Of a stretch of 37,282 bases of DNA, positions 27,401 through 34,232 are shown piece after piece. The notes below the pieces were generated by a model. That model saw nothing but the letters and a program-made list of their open reading frames with translations, had not been told where the DNA came from and did not search any database. The DNA is from an uncultured Bacteroidia bacterium (GTDB lineage Bacteria > Bacteroidota > Bacteroidia > J057 > CALLMJ01): assembly GCA_938005475.1 (NCBI GenBank), contig CALLNY010000047.1:1-37282 (forward strand). Direction: 5' to 3'. Both the position numbers and the translations under genes were made by a program. The first letter of the stretch is position 1. Each line of letters begins with the position of its first letter.

Positions 27401-29942
27401 TTAATGCTCCAATTTGCCCTCGCAATTCTACTTGGGTTTTACGCATTTCTTCTTGGGCTTCCATAAGTTCATTAGTGGTTTGACGTAGTTCTGCTTCTTG
27501 GGCTTTAGAGATTTCCAGTGCGGTTCGTATTTGTTCTTCTTGGTGTTTTTGAGCGGTAATATCAAAAGCAACACCGATATATTTGATAGGTTTATAATCC
27601 AAACCTAGAACGGGAGTAATTGTAAGGGTTATCCAATAAAAAGAACCATCTTTTGCACGATTTTTGAGTTCACCTTTCCATACTTGCCCTTGTATGATGG
27701 TTTTCCATAGATTTTCAAAGATATCATCAGGTTGATGCCCAGATTTTAGTAGTCTATGATTCTGCCCAATGATTTGTTCACGAGTGTATTTTGTGATTTT
27801 AAGGAAAGTTTCATTGACATTAAAAATTCTGCCTTGTAAATCAGCTTCGGAAACGATACCTGCATTATTTAAAGCATTTATTTGACCTGTGAGTTCAATT
27901 TGAGTTCTTTTCATTTCTTCTTGTTGTGCTTCCATTTCTTCTGCATTTTGGCGAAGTTCTTCTTCTTGAGCCATTGATTCTTCTAATGCGATACGGATTT
28001 GTTCCTCTTGGTTTTTTTGTTGGGTTATATCAAATTGAACTGTAATAAATTTTAGGAGATTGCCATTAGCCTCCTTAACAGGGGTTATAATCGTATCTAC
28101 CCAGTAAAAACGGTTATCTTTGGCACGATTCTTGATCTGTCCTTTCCATACATTTCCTGCAAGGATAGTATCCCATAAATCTTTAAAAAAAGCTTTATTA
28201 TGATAGTTAGCATTGAGGATTTGGTAGGTATTGCCGAGCAGTTCATCTTTTCGGAAGCCGTAAGTATTTAAGAACTGCTGATTTACGAAGGTAATGATAC
28301 CATTAGGTTGTGCTTCGGAAACGATAGCCGAGTTATTTAAAGCGGAGATTTGGGCAGTGAGTTCTTGTTGAGAAAGGATAAGTTTTTCTTGGGTTTGTTG
28401 CATTAACTGATTTTTTTCGAGTAACTCTTTTTGTTTTCTTTGAAGTTCTTCACTAAGCGTTTGAGCTTCTTGAAGGAGTTTTAAGGTTTTCGCTTTACTT
28501 TTTAGGTTAGCAAGAGCGGCACCAATAATTTCAGAGAGTCTTTTAGCAAATTGAATATGAACTTCTTCAAAATGATTAAGGGTAGCAATTTCAATAGCAC
28601 CATGCACTTGCTGATTGTAGATTAAAGGTATGACCATCAATGCTTTAGGTTTAGCTTCTCCCAGCCCTGAGGTGAGCATAATGTAATTATCAGGTACTTC
28701 TTTAATAAAAATAAAATCTTGTGTTTTGATAGATTGCCCAATAAAACCTTCACCGAGTTTAAATTTTCTATTTTTTTGCACTTCAGAGTAAGCATAGGAA
28801 GCTAACAAGTTAATTTCAGCGGTTTCTGCATCGTACACAAAGAATGCGCCTTGATGAGCTTCTAAATACTTGGGTAGATGCGTAATGATTTGTTCAGCAA
28901 GAACTTCTGTACTATCCGACTGGCGAATATACTCTGAAAAAATGGCTTCACCTTTGATAATCCAGTTTCTTTTTGAGTCCTCTTCAGCTACTTGTTTTAG
29001 TCGGTTTTGCATAGCTATTAAGGAAGAACCGAGTTCATCATGTTCAGATAATAAGTTTAGTTGAGTCTTAAAATTTCCATCTCCAATAGCCATTGCAAAA
29101 CTAGACCAATCATGAATATTAGAAGCAATTTGTTGAATTCCTTGGGTAATTTCTCCAAACTCATCTTCTAAAATAGGAACTTCACGTTTCCGAGTATCAC
29201 CATTCATTAAATCGTTAATTAATAATTTAACTGACTGTAAAGCATTCGATATCCTGAAAGAGGTAGATAGGGTGATTAACAAAACAATAGCCCATCCCAC
29301 TAAAGCAATAAGAATATAGTAGTAAATTTTATCTTGGAAAATTTGATTTTCTTCTTTGGATTTATTTTCACTGTATTCTAATTCAAAGTTAATAAGTTCA
29401 TCCAAAATAAGCATCAAATCCACCAGCGGACTTATCACAAGATTGTTAAAATAAGTATTAGCTTGTGCATAATCTTTGATTTTGAAAGTATTGATTGTAT
29501 CTTTCCACAAAGCAATATTTTGTTTCAATAAATTGAATTGACGATATATACGTTGATTAAAATCTTTTTCTTTTGGGGTGTCTATCAAATTTTGGAACTG
29601 ATGCCATGTTTTTTCAAATTTTATAAATAGGGATTTAAGTTGTTCATCATAATTTTCAAGTTGATTATTAGTAATACCAGGCTTCAGCTGATGAACGGTA
29701 TTTTTTATTTCAAATATAGAAGTTTTGACTTCATTAAGTTGACTGGTAGTTATATTGTGTTGAATAACAGCATAATTAGCTTGCTCAAAATTATATTTTA
29801 GTTGAAATAAAAAAAATATTAGTAATAAAATAATGGCAAGGGTAGAGAAGGTCAGAATCCAAAGCCTGGTCCTGATATTGATTGTCCAATTATAGGGGGT
29901 TTCCTTTTTTTTATTTTCATTGATACCTTTTTTTTTTGACAT
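24438..29942 (-). CDS. giant membrane HAMP-GAF-multi-PAS sensor without output domain
   Basis: 1834 residues. Membrane helices at about 27-48 and 204-228 enclose a helical extracytoplasmic domain; then come HAMP-like helices to about 300 and a GAF at about 330-480 (KLGEGFIGQ, VPDNYIM). Six PAS domains of one repeating kind start near residues 527, 682, 839, 987, 1281 and 1437, each beginning QINALNN-like and ending KFIxVxFDIT, followed by a coiled-coil linker. A different PAS at about 1128 sits between copies four and five, and two divergent PAS-like domains lie at about 1594 and 1741. It ends in the last PAS: no histidine kinase, cyclase, MCP or phosphatase domain. The start at 29942 is chosen because the frame's earlier start (30005) lies upstream of a well-formed promoter. 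First gene of an operon with cheR, cheB and a SpoIIE phosphatase. Confidence 0.92.
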   Translation of the reverse strand: MSKKKGINENKKKETPYNWTINIRTRLWILTFSTLAIILLLIFFLFQLKYNFEQANYAVIQHNITTSQLNEVKTSIFEIKNTVHQLKPGITNNQLENYDEQLKSLFIKFEKTWHQFQNLIDTPKEKDFNQRIYRQFNLLKQNIALWKDTINTFKIKDYAQANTYFNNLVISPLVDLMLILDELINFELEYSENKSKEENQIFQDKIYYYILIALVGWAIVLLITLSTSFRISNALQSVKLLINDLMNGDTRKREVPILEDEFGEITQGIQQIASNIHDWSSFAMAIGDGNFKTQLNLLSEHDELGSSLIAMQNRLKQVAEEDSKRNWIIKGEAIFSEYIRQSDSTEVLAEQIITHLPKYLEAHQGAFFVYDAETAEINLLASYAYSEVQKNRKFKLGEGFIGQSIKTQDFIFIKEVPDNYIMLTSGLGEAKPKALMVIPLIYNQQVHGAIEIATLNHFEEVHIQFAKRLSEIIGAALANLKSKAKTLKLLQEAQTLSEELQRKQKELLEKNQLMQQTQEKLILSQQELTAQISALNNSAIVSEAQPNGIITFVNQQFLNTYGFRKDELLGNTYQILNANYHNKAFFKDLWDTILAGNVWKGQIKNRAKDNRFYWVDTIITPVKEANGNLLKFITVQFDITQQKNQEEQIRIALEESMAQEEELRQNAEEMEAQQEEMKRTQIELTGQINALNNAGIVSEADLQGRIFNVNETFLKITKYTREQIIGQNHRLLKSGHQPDDIFENLWKTIIQGQVWKGELKNRAKDGSFYWITLTITPVLGLDYKPIKYIGVAFDITAQKHQEEQIRTALEISKAQEAELRQTTNELMEAQEEMRKTQVELRGQIGALNNAAIVAETDLRGNIITLNEQFIRVSKYAREELLGQNHRMLKSGQHHESLYAELWKVITEGKVWHGEFCNKAKDGQFYWIRSTITPVLGFDSKPIKYIGVSFDITAQKRQSERIKQALEIAQAQEDELRKNAQKMLETQIELRGQINAINNSAIVSETDLQGNILTVNDEFIIVSKYSREELIGKNLRLLKSGYHTDDFFIRMWQTITEGRVWSGEICNKAKDGTEFWVATTITPVLGTEGKPVKFISVQFDITKIKTQEKLLQEALITAQNQKEEIRKKQEQMDSIFSNIPGIIYRRMNDEDWTITLVNSHVYEVTGYAAIELLYNKRKTFIKLIYDEDLKEVKTYIEKCLEDRQPYSIDYRLVTKDKKIRWVRDKGKGLYDEFGNLQFIDGTILDITVQKELDENLKNALEQSQKQQKLLEENAQILRKTQVELEGQIAAVNNAALVSETDLQGNILFVNDEGLRTWGYTAQEVIGKKHNLIKSNEHPDTLFQELWQTILSGRVWKGELKNQAKDGTEFWVNITITPVLDENHMPFKFIAVAFDITKQKRQALRIKQVLEESQKNEEELRKYSKTLEEVQAQMLETQIELSGQINAINQSALVSETDFNGLITYVNDEALTIWGYNHEEVIGKKHSILKSNKHSEEFYRELNQTIYAGKVWKGEICNIDKKGREFWIQLTITPVLGQNNKPYKFIGVAFDITTQKIQSFRIREALKKAEQSEENYKQQILELQNQNLLLNHSNTLPNFINAFKADHEANLIWISESLSQSLHLNPDELIHQPFVVLLQNHINEELTHQMLTDLNLKGSWAYFFEYQHKFFELTLFLDIENDNFVYWGLFQDLTKLYHQISELQEQKLSLENNLESVLFSLQEFKNLRYELQQKEQIFKDFEYLAEIDKNGFISYANEKVCNLLRIDPQNYFYIKWDIITPMISKNWLEEVQKQFKKNSSWQGEINIRQNTFKVFIQPIKSLNNEILKYIVVAYQK
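25180..28360 (-). repeat. tandem PAS-plus-linker repeat array
   Basis: Six copies of a roughly 150-155-residue unit (about 445-470 bases) lie in the giant sensor gene, starting on the minus strand near 28360, 27895, 27426, 26982, 26100 and 25632. A non-repeat PAS occupies about 26560-26110. Shared words include KPIKYIGV-FDIT, LLKSG, ITPVLG and AKDG. Copies two to four are most alike, and copies six and seven (WGY, KSN) form a second pair, suggesting two rounds of duplication. Confidence 0.85.
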
Positions 29943-29959
29943 TTTTGCGGTATAATTTG

Positions 29960-29991
29960 CAAAATTATTGAATAATCCTATAAATAACAAA
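29960..29991 (-). promoter_or_regulatory. promoter of the PAS-array/cheR/cheB/phosphatase operon
   Basis: On the minus strand TTTG (29991-29988) and TAATTTTG (29967-29960) are separated by 20 bases, a full match to the phylum consensus. The ATG at 29942 is 17 bases further on, which fixes the start of the first gene. Confidence 0.7.
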
Positions 29992-30050
29992 CAAGTAAAT
30001 TCCATAGACAGACATAAAGCGTTAATTAGAAAGGGTGAATAAAAAATTTG

Positions 30051-30058
30051 TATTTTTG
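30051..30058 (+). promoter_or_regulatory. -7 promoter element of the M16-like gene
   Basis: TATTTTTG matches TAnnTTTG and lies 16 bases before the GTG start at 30075. No TTG is found at the usual -33 distance. It is back to back with the promoter at 29960-29991. Confidence 0.5.
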
Positions 30059-30074
30059 TGAAATTAAGAGTTAG

Positions 30075-31433
30075 GTGAAAAGAGTTTCAATTTTAATAGG
30101 AATTATCTTTACGATATTTCTTCATGTACGTTGTGGCTTTTCTCAGAAAAGCCAAAAAACGAAAAACATCTCTAAAATCAAATCGGAAAATAGTGTATTT
30201 AATGTATCGGATTATATTTTTGAAGGAATAAGAATTTTACGAGTAGCAAGCATAAACGAGTTAGTAGTAGCGAAAATTTATATAACGGGCGGTATTCAGT
30301 TCTACGAAAAAGAGGAAGAGGGTATAGAACTATTAGCTTTAAAATTAGCTTTAAGAGGTTCTAGTAAGAACCATTCAAAGGAATACCTTGATGAACGATT
30401 AGAAAAATTAGGAAGCCGCACAGAAGTTTTTAGTGCTTACGATTACTCTGTAATTACACTTTACAGTTTAAGGGAACATTTTTCGGAAAGTCTCCAAATA
30501 TTAATGGAAAGAATTTTAAATCCCAAATTTGGTCTAGCTGAGTTTTATGAGATTAGAGACCGTTATATGATGGAATTACTAGAACAAGAAAAAAATCCAT
30601 GGGAACAACTTCGGAATTGGTCTTTAAGTGATTATTTTCAAGGCTCATCATGGTCTGTGAATCCCTTAGGAAGCTATCAATCTTTATTTACTTTTTCGAA
30701 TGATGGAGTGAATTTATTTTATCAGAATTTATTAGCCCAAAACAGAATTTACATAGTGGTAGTAGGTAAAATTCCTGTGGACGAACTTGCTGTTCTATTT
30801 CAACAATATTTAAAGAATTTACCGAAGGAAAGCCCTGCTATCAAAGTTACTAACAAACCTATGGTTTATACCAATTCAGATGTACACTTTCAAAAAAAAG
30901 AAGGTAATATAAGTTATATAAACGGCATTTTTAATGCACCTAAACCGGGAAGTTTAGACGCCTTCGCTTTACAGATTGCTTTATCTATTTTAAACGAACG
31001 TTTACAAACGAAACTTGTATTACAAAAAGGTTTTTTATTAGAAGCATTCTGTGGTTATGCAGAGTTTAGTAACCCTATTGCAAATATTCGCTTTTCTACC
31101 CAATTACCTGCGCCGGCAATCAAAGCAGTTATAGATGAACTAAAAAAATTAAAATTAGAAGGAGTAACAGAACAAGAGTTACATCAAAAAAAGCAGTTTT
31201 TTTTAACCCAATATTATAAAAAACTTACAACTAGCGAAAGCCAAGCTGAAATTATTGGTAATGCCGCTTTTCATTACTCTTGGAAAGAAGAACTCAAATC
31301 TTCCAAAAAAGTTGAAACCATTACTAATCAACACATTCTATCCGTACTCCAGAAATACCTAAAAAATATTCAATGGTATTATTTAGGAGATACGGGAAAA
31401 ATTGGAAAAGGAGTTTTTGAAAAAGCACTGTAA
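30075..31433 (+). CDS. secreted M16-family peptidase-like protein, zinc motif absent
   Basis: A 452-residue protein with a signal peptide (MKRVSILIGIIFTIFLHVRCGFS). It follows the M16/insulinase fold: an N-terminal half in which GIELLALKLALRGSSKNHS aligns with the usual G-x-x-H-x-x-E-H helix, and a second half with PAPAIKAVIDELKKLKLEGV and a VTEQEL...KKQFF segment typical of the C-terminal domain. The HxxEH zinc motif is not present, so it is probably the inactive partner of a two-subunit M16 pair; the catalytic partner is not in the window. The start is GTG: an in-frame TAG directly precedes it, and no ATG would retain the signal peptide. The next gene begins 11 bases downstream. Confidence 0.85.
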   Translation: MKRVSILIGIIFTIFLHVRCGFSQKSQKTKNISKIKSENSVFNVSDYIFEGIRILRVASINELVVAKIYITGGIQFYEKEEEGIELLALKLALRGSSKNHSKEYLDERLEKLGSRTEVFSAYDYSVITLYSLREHFSESLQILMERILNPKFGLAEFYEIRDRYMMELLEQEKNPWEQLRNWSLSDYFQGSSWSVNPLGSYQSLFTFSNDGVNLFYQNLLAQNRIYIVVVGKIPVDELAVLFQQYLKNLPKESPAIKVTNKPMVYTNSDVHFQKKEGNISYINGIFNAPKPGSLDAFALQIALSILNERLQTKLVLQKGFLLEAFCGYAEFSNPIANIRFSTQLPAPAIKAVIDELKKLKLEGVTEQELHQKKQFFLTQYYKKLTTSESQAEIIGNAAFHYSWKEELKSSKKVETITNQHILSVLQKYLKNIQWYYLGDTGKIGKGVFEKAL

Positions 31434-31444
31434 CTTAAAATTAG

Positions 31445-32527
31445 ATGAATATCGCTCATATCACTATATTAAATCCTATTGACCATACCCGCATCTTAAA
31501 ATATGCGAAAACCCAAGCTGATTTAGGATATTTTGTTTATGTGATTGGCAAAAAAACATCTCAAATTCCTCATCAAAGTATTAACTATCAATATTTTTCT
31601 ACGGGAAAAATTAACCGTAATTTCCTACCCCGCCTTATTACTCACTTAAAAATATTATTTTGGTGGCTAAAAAATAATCAAAATATAGATGTTTTTTGGA
31701 TTCATACGCCCGAACTTTTTTGGCTTTTTATACTCAATTACTTGCTCAATAAAAAACAAGTGTATGACGTACATGAAAACTATTTTGAAAATATTTATTT
31801 TGCAGATTATTATCCTTCTTGGATAAAAAAGCCTTTAGCACTTTTTGTAAAGAAAATAGAAAAATGGATAGCTCAAATAGCTTGGATTGTTTATGCAGAG
31901 TACTGCTATGAAAATATATTACAAGCAAAAAATTATGAAATTATTCCCAATGCTTTTGATGATAGCTTAATTTCTAAGGAATTTACAGTCCCAAACAAAG
32001 GTATAGATATACGAATGATTGTCAGTGGAAATCTTTCTGAGGAATGGGGAACCCTACAAGCTATCGACTTTTGGGAAACTCAAAATCAATTTTATCCAGC
32101 CTTTTTGATTATTGCTGGTTATGCCCCATTAATTGATTTTGCCCAAAAAATTCGCGAAAGAATTAATAAATCTCCATTCAAAAATCGTTGCGAATTGATT
32201 GGTATTGAGCAATATGTCCCTTATCATGAAGTATTAAAAGCAATCCAGAAAAGCCATATCGTTTTAGCACCGTATCAAATTAAAAAAAAATTCCTTAATA
32301 AAATTCCTACCAAATTCTATGAAGCTATCGCTATGAAAAAAACGATTTTGTTTAGTAATATCCCTTACTGGAACCAACTAAACGAACAATATTCCTTCGG
32401 ATTTTGTGTTCATAATTGGCAAGAAAAATGGGAATATAAACTTATTACTGATTGGAAAATACCCAAATCTTTTTATGATTGGCAAGAACAAAAGCCTAAA
32501 ATTCTAAAAATAATAAAAAAATTGTAA
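31445..32527 (+). CDS. glycosyltransferase, family 4-like (GT-B fold)
   Basis: A 360-residue cytoplasmic sugar transferase. The N-terminal domain opens with MNIAHITILNPIDHTRILKYA, typical of GT-B transferases that bind the acceptor, and contains YDVHENYFENI. In the C-terminal domain GNLSEEWGTLQAIDFW and IVLAPYQIK precede the donor-binding segment IPTKFYEAIAMKKTILFSN, where the Glu of FYEA contacts the nucleotide sugar. Acceptor and sugar cannot be deduced. It lies 11 bases after the M16-like gene, so it is probably co-transcribed, with no clear functional link. A hydrophobic patch near residues 60-110 could help it bind the membrane. Confidence 0.82.
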   Translation: MNIAHITILNPIDHTRILKYAKTQADLGYFVYVIGKKTSQIPHQSINYQYFSTGKINRNFLPRLITHLKILFWWLKNNQNIDVFWIHTPELFWLFILNYLLNKKQVYDVHENYFENIYFADYYPSWIKKPLALFVKKIEKWIAQIAWIVYAEYCYENILQAKNYEIIPNAFDDSLISKEFTVPNKGIDIRMIVSGNLSEEWGTLQAIDFWETQNQFYPAFLIIAGYAPLIDFAQKIRERINKSPFKNRCELIGIEQYVPYHEVLKAIQKSHIVLAPYQIKKKFLNKIPTKFYEAIAMKKTILFSNIPYWNQLNEQYSFGFCVHNWQEKWEYKLITDWKIPKSFYDWQEQKPKILKIIKKL

Positions 32528-32555
32528 CTTGCAAGCATTTTATAATTTAAACTTA

Positions 32556-32774
32556 ATGAAGTTGATATTAAAAACAATAATTAGCTGTCCGCTTTGTGGA
32601 TTTTCAAAAGAAGAAACCATGCCTCAAGATGCATGTCATTATTACTATGAGTGTCAAAATTGTAAACAAGTTATTAAACCCCAAAAAGGTAATTGTTGCG
32701 TTTTTTGTAGCTACGGAACGGTAAAATGCCCACCTATTCAACGCAAACTAAATAATTGTGGTAGAAATGATTAG
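32556..32774 (+). CDS. small cysteine-rich protein of the GDCCVxC type
   Basis: A 72-residue protein with nine cysteines: C11 and C14 (SCPLCG), C27, C33 and C36 (YECQNC), C47, C48 and C51 (GNCCVFCSYG) and C58 (VKCPPIQ). The arrangement and the words TMPQDACHYYYEC and NCCVFCSYGTVKCPP match a small family known as GDCCVxC-domain proteins, some of which carry selenocysteine. Here the first motif residues are G-N instead of G-D, and all positions are Cys. Role unknown; the cysteine pairs suggest metal or redox chemistry. The frame stays open to a TTG at 32529, but the ATG at 32556 gives the usual length. It follows the glycosyltransferase by 28 bases. Confidence 0.85.
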   Translation: MKLILKTIISCPLCGFSKEETMPQDACHYYYECQNCKQVIKPQKGNCCVFCSYGTVKCPPIQRKLNNCGRND

Positions 32775-32814
32775 GCGAATTTCTCTTACTAATATAAACA
32801 AAAATTTTATTAGC

Positions 32815-32845
32815 TTGATTTATTTAAGAATAAGTATTATTTTTG
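32815..32845 (+). promoter_or_regulatory. promoter of the T9SS-tail protein gene
   Basis: TTG at 32815-32817 and TATTTTTG at 32838-32845 are 20 bases apart, a good match to the Bacteroidota consensus. The ATG is 19 bases after the -7 box. Confidence 0.65.
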
Positions 32846-32864
32846 CAAGAAATTTTTTACATTT

Positions 32865-33533
32865 ATGAATAAAATTTTTTTTACATTCATTATTAGTCTT
32901 GCCTTTCTGAAAGTTAACGCTCAAACACCGAGCTTTGATTGGACTGCATTAGATGATACCATAAAAACGATACCCGTTATGGACTCTATTGTAGCTTTTG
33001 ATACAGATTTAAAAAATAATACTAATCGTGCATTAGATATTGTAATTATTAAGCAATCGGTTTCAAACCCCAAGAACTGGGCAAATTATATTTGCGCTGC
33101 AAGTACTTGTTATCCCCCTAATCAAGATACCGTGAGGCTATCTATTGACCCCAACACAAATATCAATGTTAAATATGATGTAGATGTAGTTGCTCCTACT
33201 AACGGCGATGTAGCAACCTTTAAAGTAACCGTTCTCAATAATCAAAACTCAAATGAGGTTATCACAAAAATATTTCGTGTAAATATTAATCAAACCAACC
33301 GTCAACCCAACCTTCATACTTCATTCTCTATTTATCCTAATCCTGTTTCTGATTTTCTAACAGTTAAAATTGATAAAGTTATATTCTCTATTGAAATTTT
33401 TAATTTGAATGGACAACTCCTTAAAACTACAAATCAGAACTTCATCAACGTACAAGATTTAACATCGGGTATTTATTTGTTAAAAGTAAATACAGAAACT
33501 TATTCTGAATATCATCGAATTGTTAAAGAATAA
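32865..33533 (+). CDS. secreted protein with type IX secretion sorting tail
   Basis: A 222-residue protein: a signal peptide (MNKIFFTFIISLAFLKVNA, then QTPSF), a beta-rich middle of about 130 residues with a Cys pair (YICAASTCYPP) and no recognised catalytic motif, and a C-terminal domain of about 75 residues (SIYPNPVSDFLTVKID, IFNLNGQLLKTTNQ, DLTSGIYLLKV). That end is the Por secretion/T9SS type A sorting domain that carries proteins across the outer membrane and is usually cut off. It is thus predicted to be released or anchored at the surface. Its own promoter and terminator mark it as a single-gene unit. The middle resembles adhesive Ig-like or jelly-roll folds, but that is only a guess. 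Confidence 0.87.
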   Translation: MNKIFFTFIISLAFLKVNAQTPSFDWTALDDTIKTIPVMDSIVAFDTDLKNNTNRALDIVIIKQSVSNPKNWANYICAASTCYPPNQDTVRLSIDPNTNINVKYDVDVVAPTNGDVATFKVTVLNNQNSNEVITKIFRVNINQTNRQPNLHTSFSIYPNPVSDFLTVKIDKVIFSIEIFNLNGQLLKTTNQNFINVQDLTSGIYLLKVNTETYSEYHRIVKE

Positions 33534-33550
33534 ATTTTTTCATATGCATG

Positions 33551-33590
33551 AGATAATCTCCAAACTCGTTTGGAGTTATCTTTTATTATT
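33551..33590 (+). terminator. intrinsic terminator after the T9SS-tail gene
   Basis: A stem of 14 pairs with one bulged T: AGATAA-T-CTCCAAAC pairs with GTTTGGAG-TTATCT (33551-33581) around a two-base or slightly larger loop, followed by TTTATTATT. It lies 17 bases after the stop. The loop as written is tight, so the top pair or two will be open. Confidence 0.8.
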
Positions 33591-33641
33591 TATGAGTATA
33601 CAACAAAAAATAAATTTTTCTTTTTACTTTAACAAAAATCT

Positions 33642-33649
33642 TATTTTTG
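33642..33649 (+). promoter_or_regulatory. -7 promoter element of the methyltransferase gene
   Basis: TATTTTTG matches TAnnTTTG and ends only nine bases before the ATG at 33659, which would give an almost leaderless transcript. No TTG is present at -33. Confidence 0.5.
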
Positions 33650-33658
33650 CAATAAGAT

Positions 33659-34228
33659 ATGTTAAAGTTTTTTGAACAAACCATTAAACATTTTAGGACA
33701 ACAGGAGCTATTGCGGCTTCTTCTGATGAATTAGGAGAATTGTTGGTTACTACGGGCGATATTCGAAATGCAAATTGCATTGTAGAATTCGGACCCGGCA
33801 CAGGAGTGGCTACAAAATTTATTTTAAAATACAAAAAACCTGAAGCTCTGTTTTTTGCTATTGAAATGAATCCATTTTTTGTAAAAGCAACCCAAAAAAA
33901 CTGCCCAGAAGCATTAGTTTATCATGATAATGCAATCCATCTGCCAAATTATTTAGCACTTCATCAAAAAAAATATTGTGATATCATTTACAGTAGTCTA
34001 CCCTGGTCCCTTATTGAAGATAAAGTTCAAGACAATCTTTTGGATGTTATTCAAGAAAACTTAAAAGATGGTGGAGAATTCCTTACTTTTGCTTATATTC
34101 ACGGAGTTTATCTCCCTAATGGTCTAAAGTTCAAGAAAAAAATTGAAAAACGTTTTAAATGCGTTCAAAAAACTAAAACAGTCTGGTTGAATACTCCTCC
34201 CGCTTTTGTTTATCACGCCATTAAATAA
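33659..34228 (+). CDS. class I SAM methyltransferase, PmtA-like (phospholipid N-methyltransferase type)
   Basis: A 189-residue methyltransferase. The N-terminal FRTTGAIAASSDELGELL resembles the conserved start of PmtA/phosphatidylethanolamine N-methyltransferase-like and KsgA-like enzymes. The SAM loop is IVEFGPGTGVATKFIL (motif I), followed by the acidic residue in FFAIEMNPFF (motif II) and IIYSSLPWSLI (the motif IV position). COG3963-type phospholipid methyltransferases have this length and layout and a short tail after the Rossmann fold. An rRNA adenine methyltransferase is less likely because the C-terminal helical domain is absent. It converges on the S1P-lyase-like gene with only four bases between stops, and both act on lipid head groups. 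Substrate not proven. Confidence 0.75.
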   Translation: MLKFFEQTIKHFRTTGAIAASSDELGELLVTTGDIRNANCIVEFGPGTGVATKFILKYKKPEALFFAIEMNPFFVKATQKNCPEALVYHDNAIHLPNYLALHQKKYCDIIYSSLPWSLIEDKVQDNLLDVIQENLKDGGEFLTFAYIHGVYLPNGLKFKKKIEKRFKCVQKTKTVWLNTPPAFVYHAIK

Positions 34229-34232
34229 TCAG

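Noticed and set aside
25180-28360. CRISPR or other short-repeat array
   Set aside because: The repeats are 445-470 bases, coding in one frame, and correspond to PAS domains.
29943-30005. 21-residue N-terminal extension of the PAS-array protein
   Set aside because: It lies over a well-formed -33/-7 promoter on the same strand, and the ATG at 29942 gives a positively charged start before the first membrane helix.
33659-34228. KsgA/Erm rRNA methyltransferase
   Set aside because: The protein is too short and lacks the C-terminal helical domain; the N-terminal motif fits PmtA-like enzymes better.
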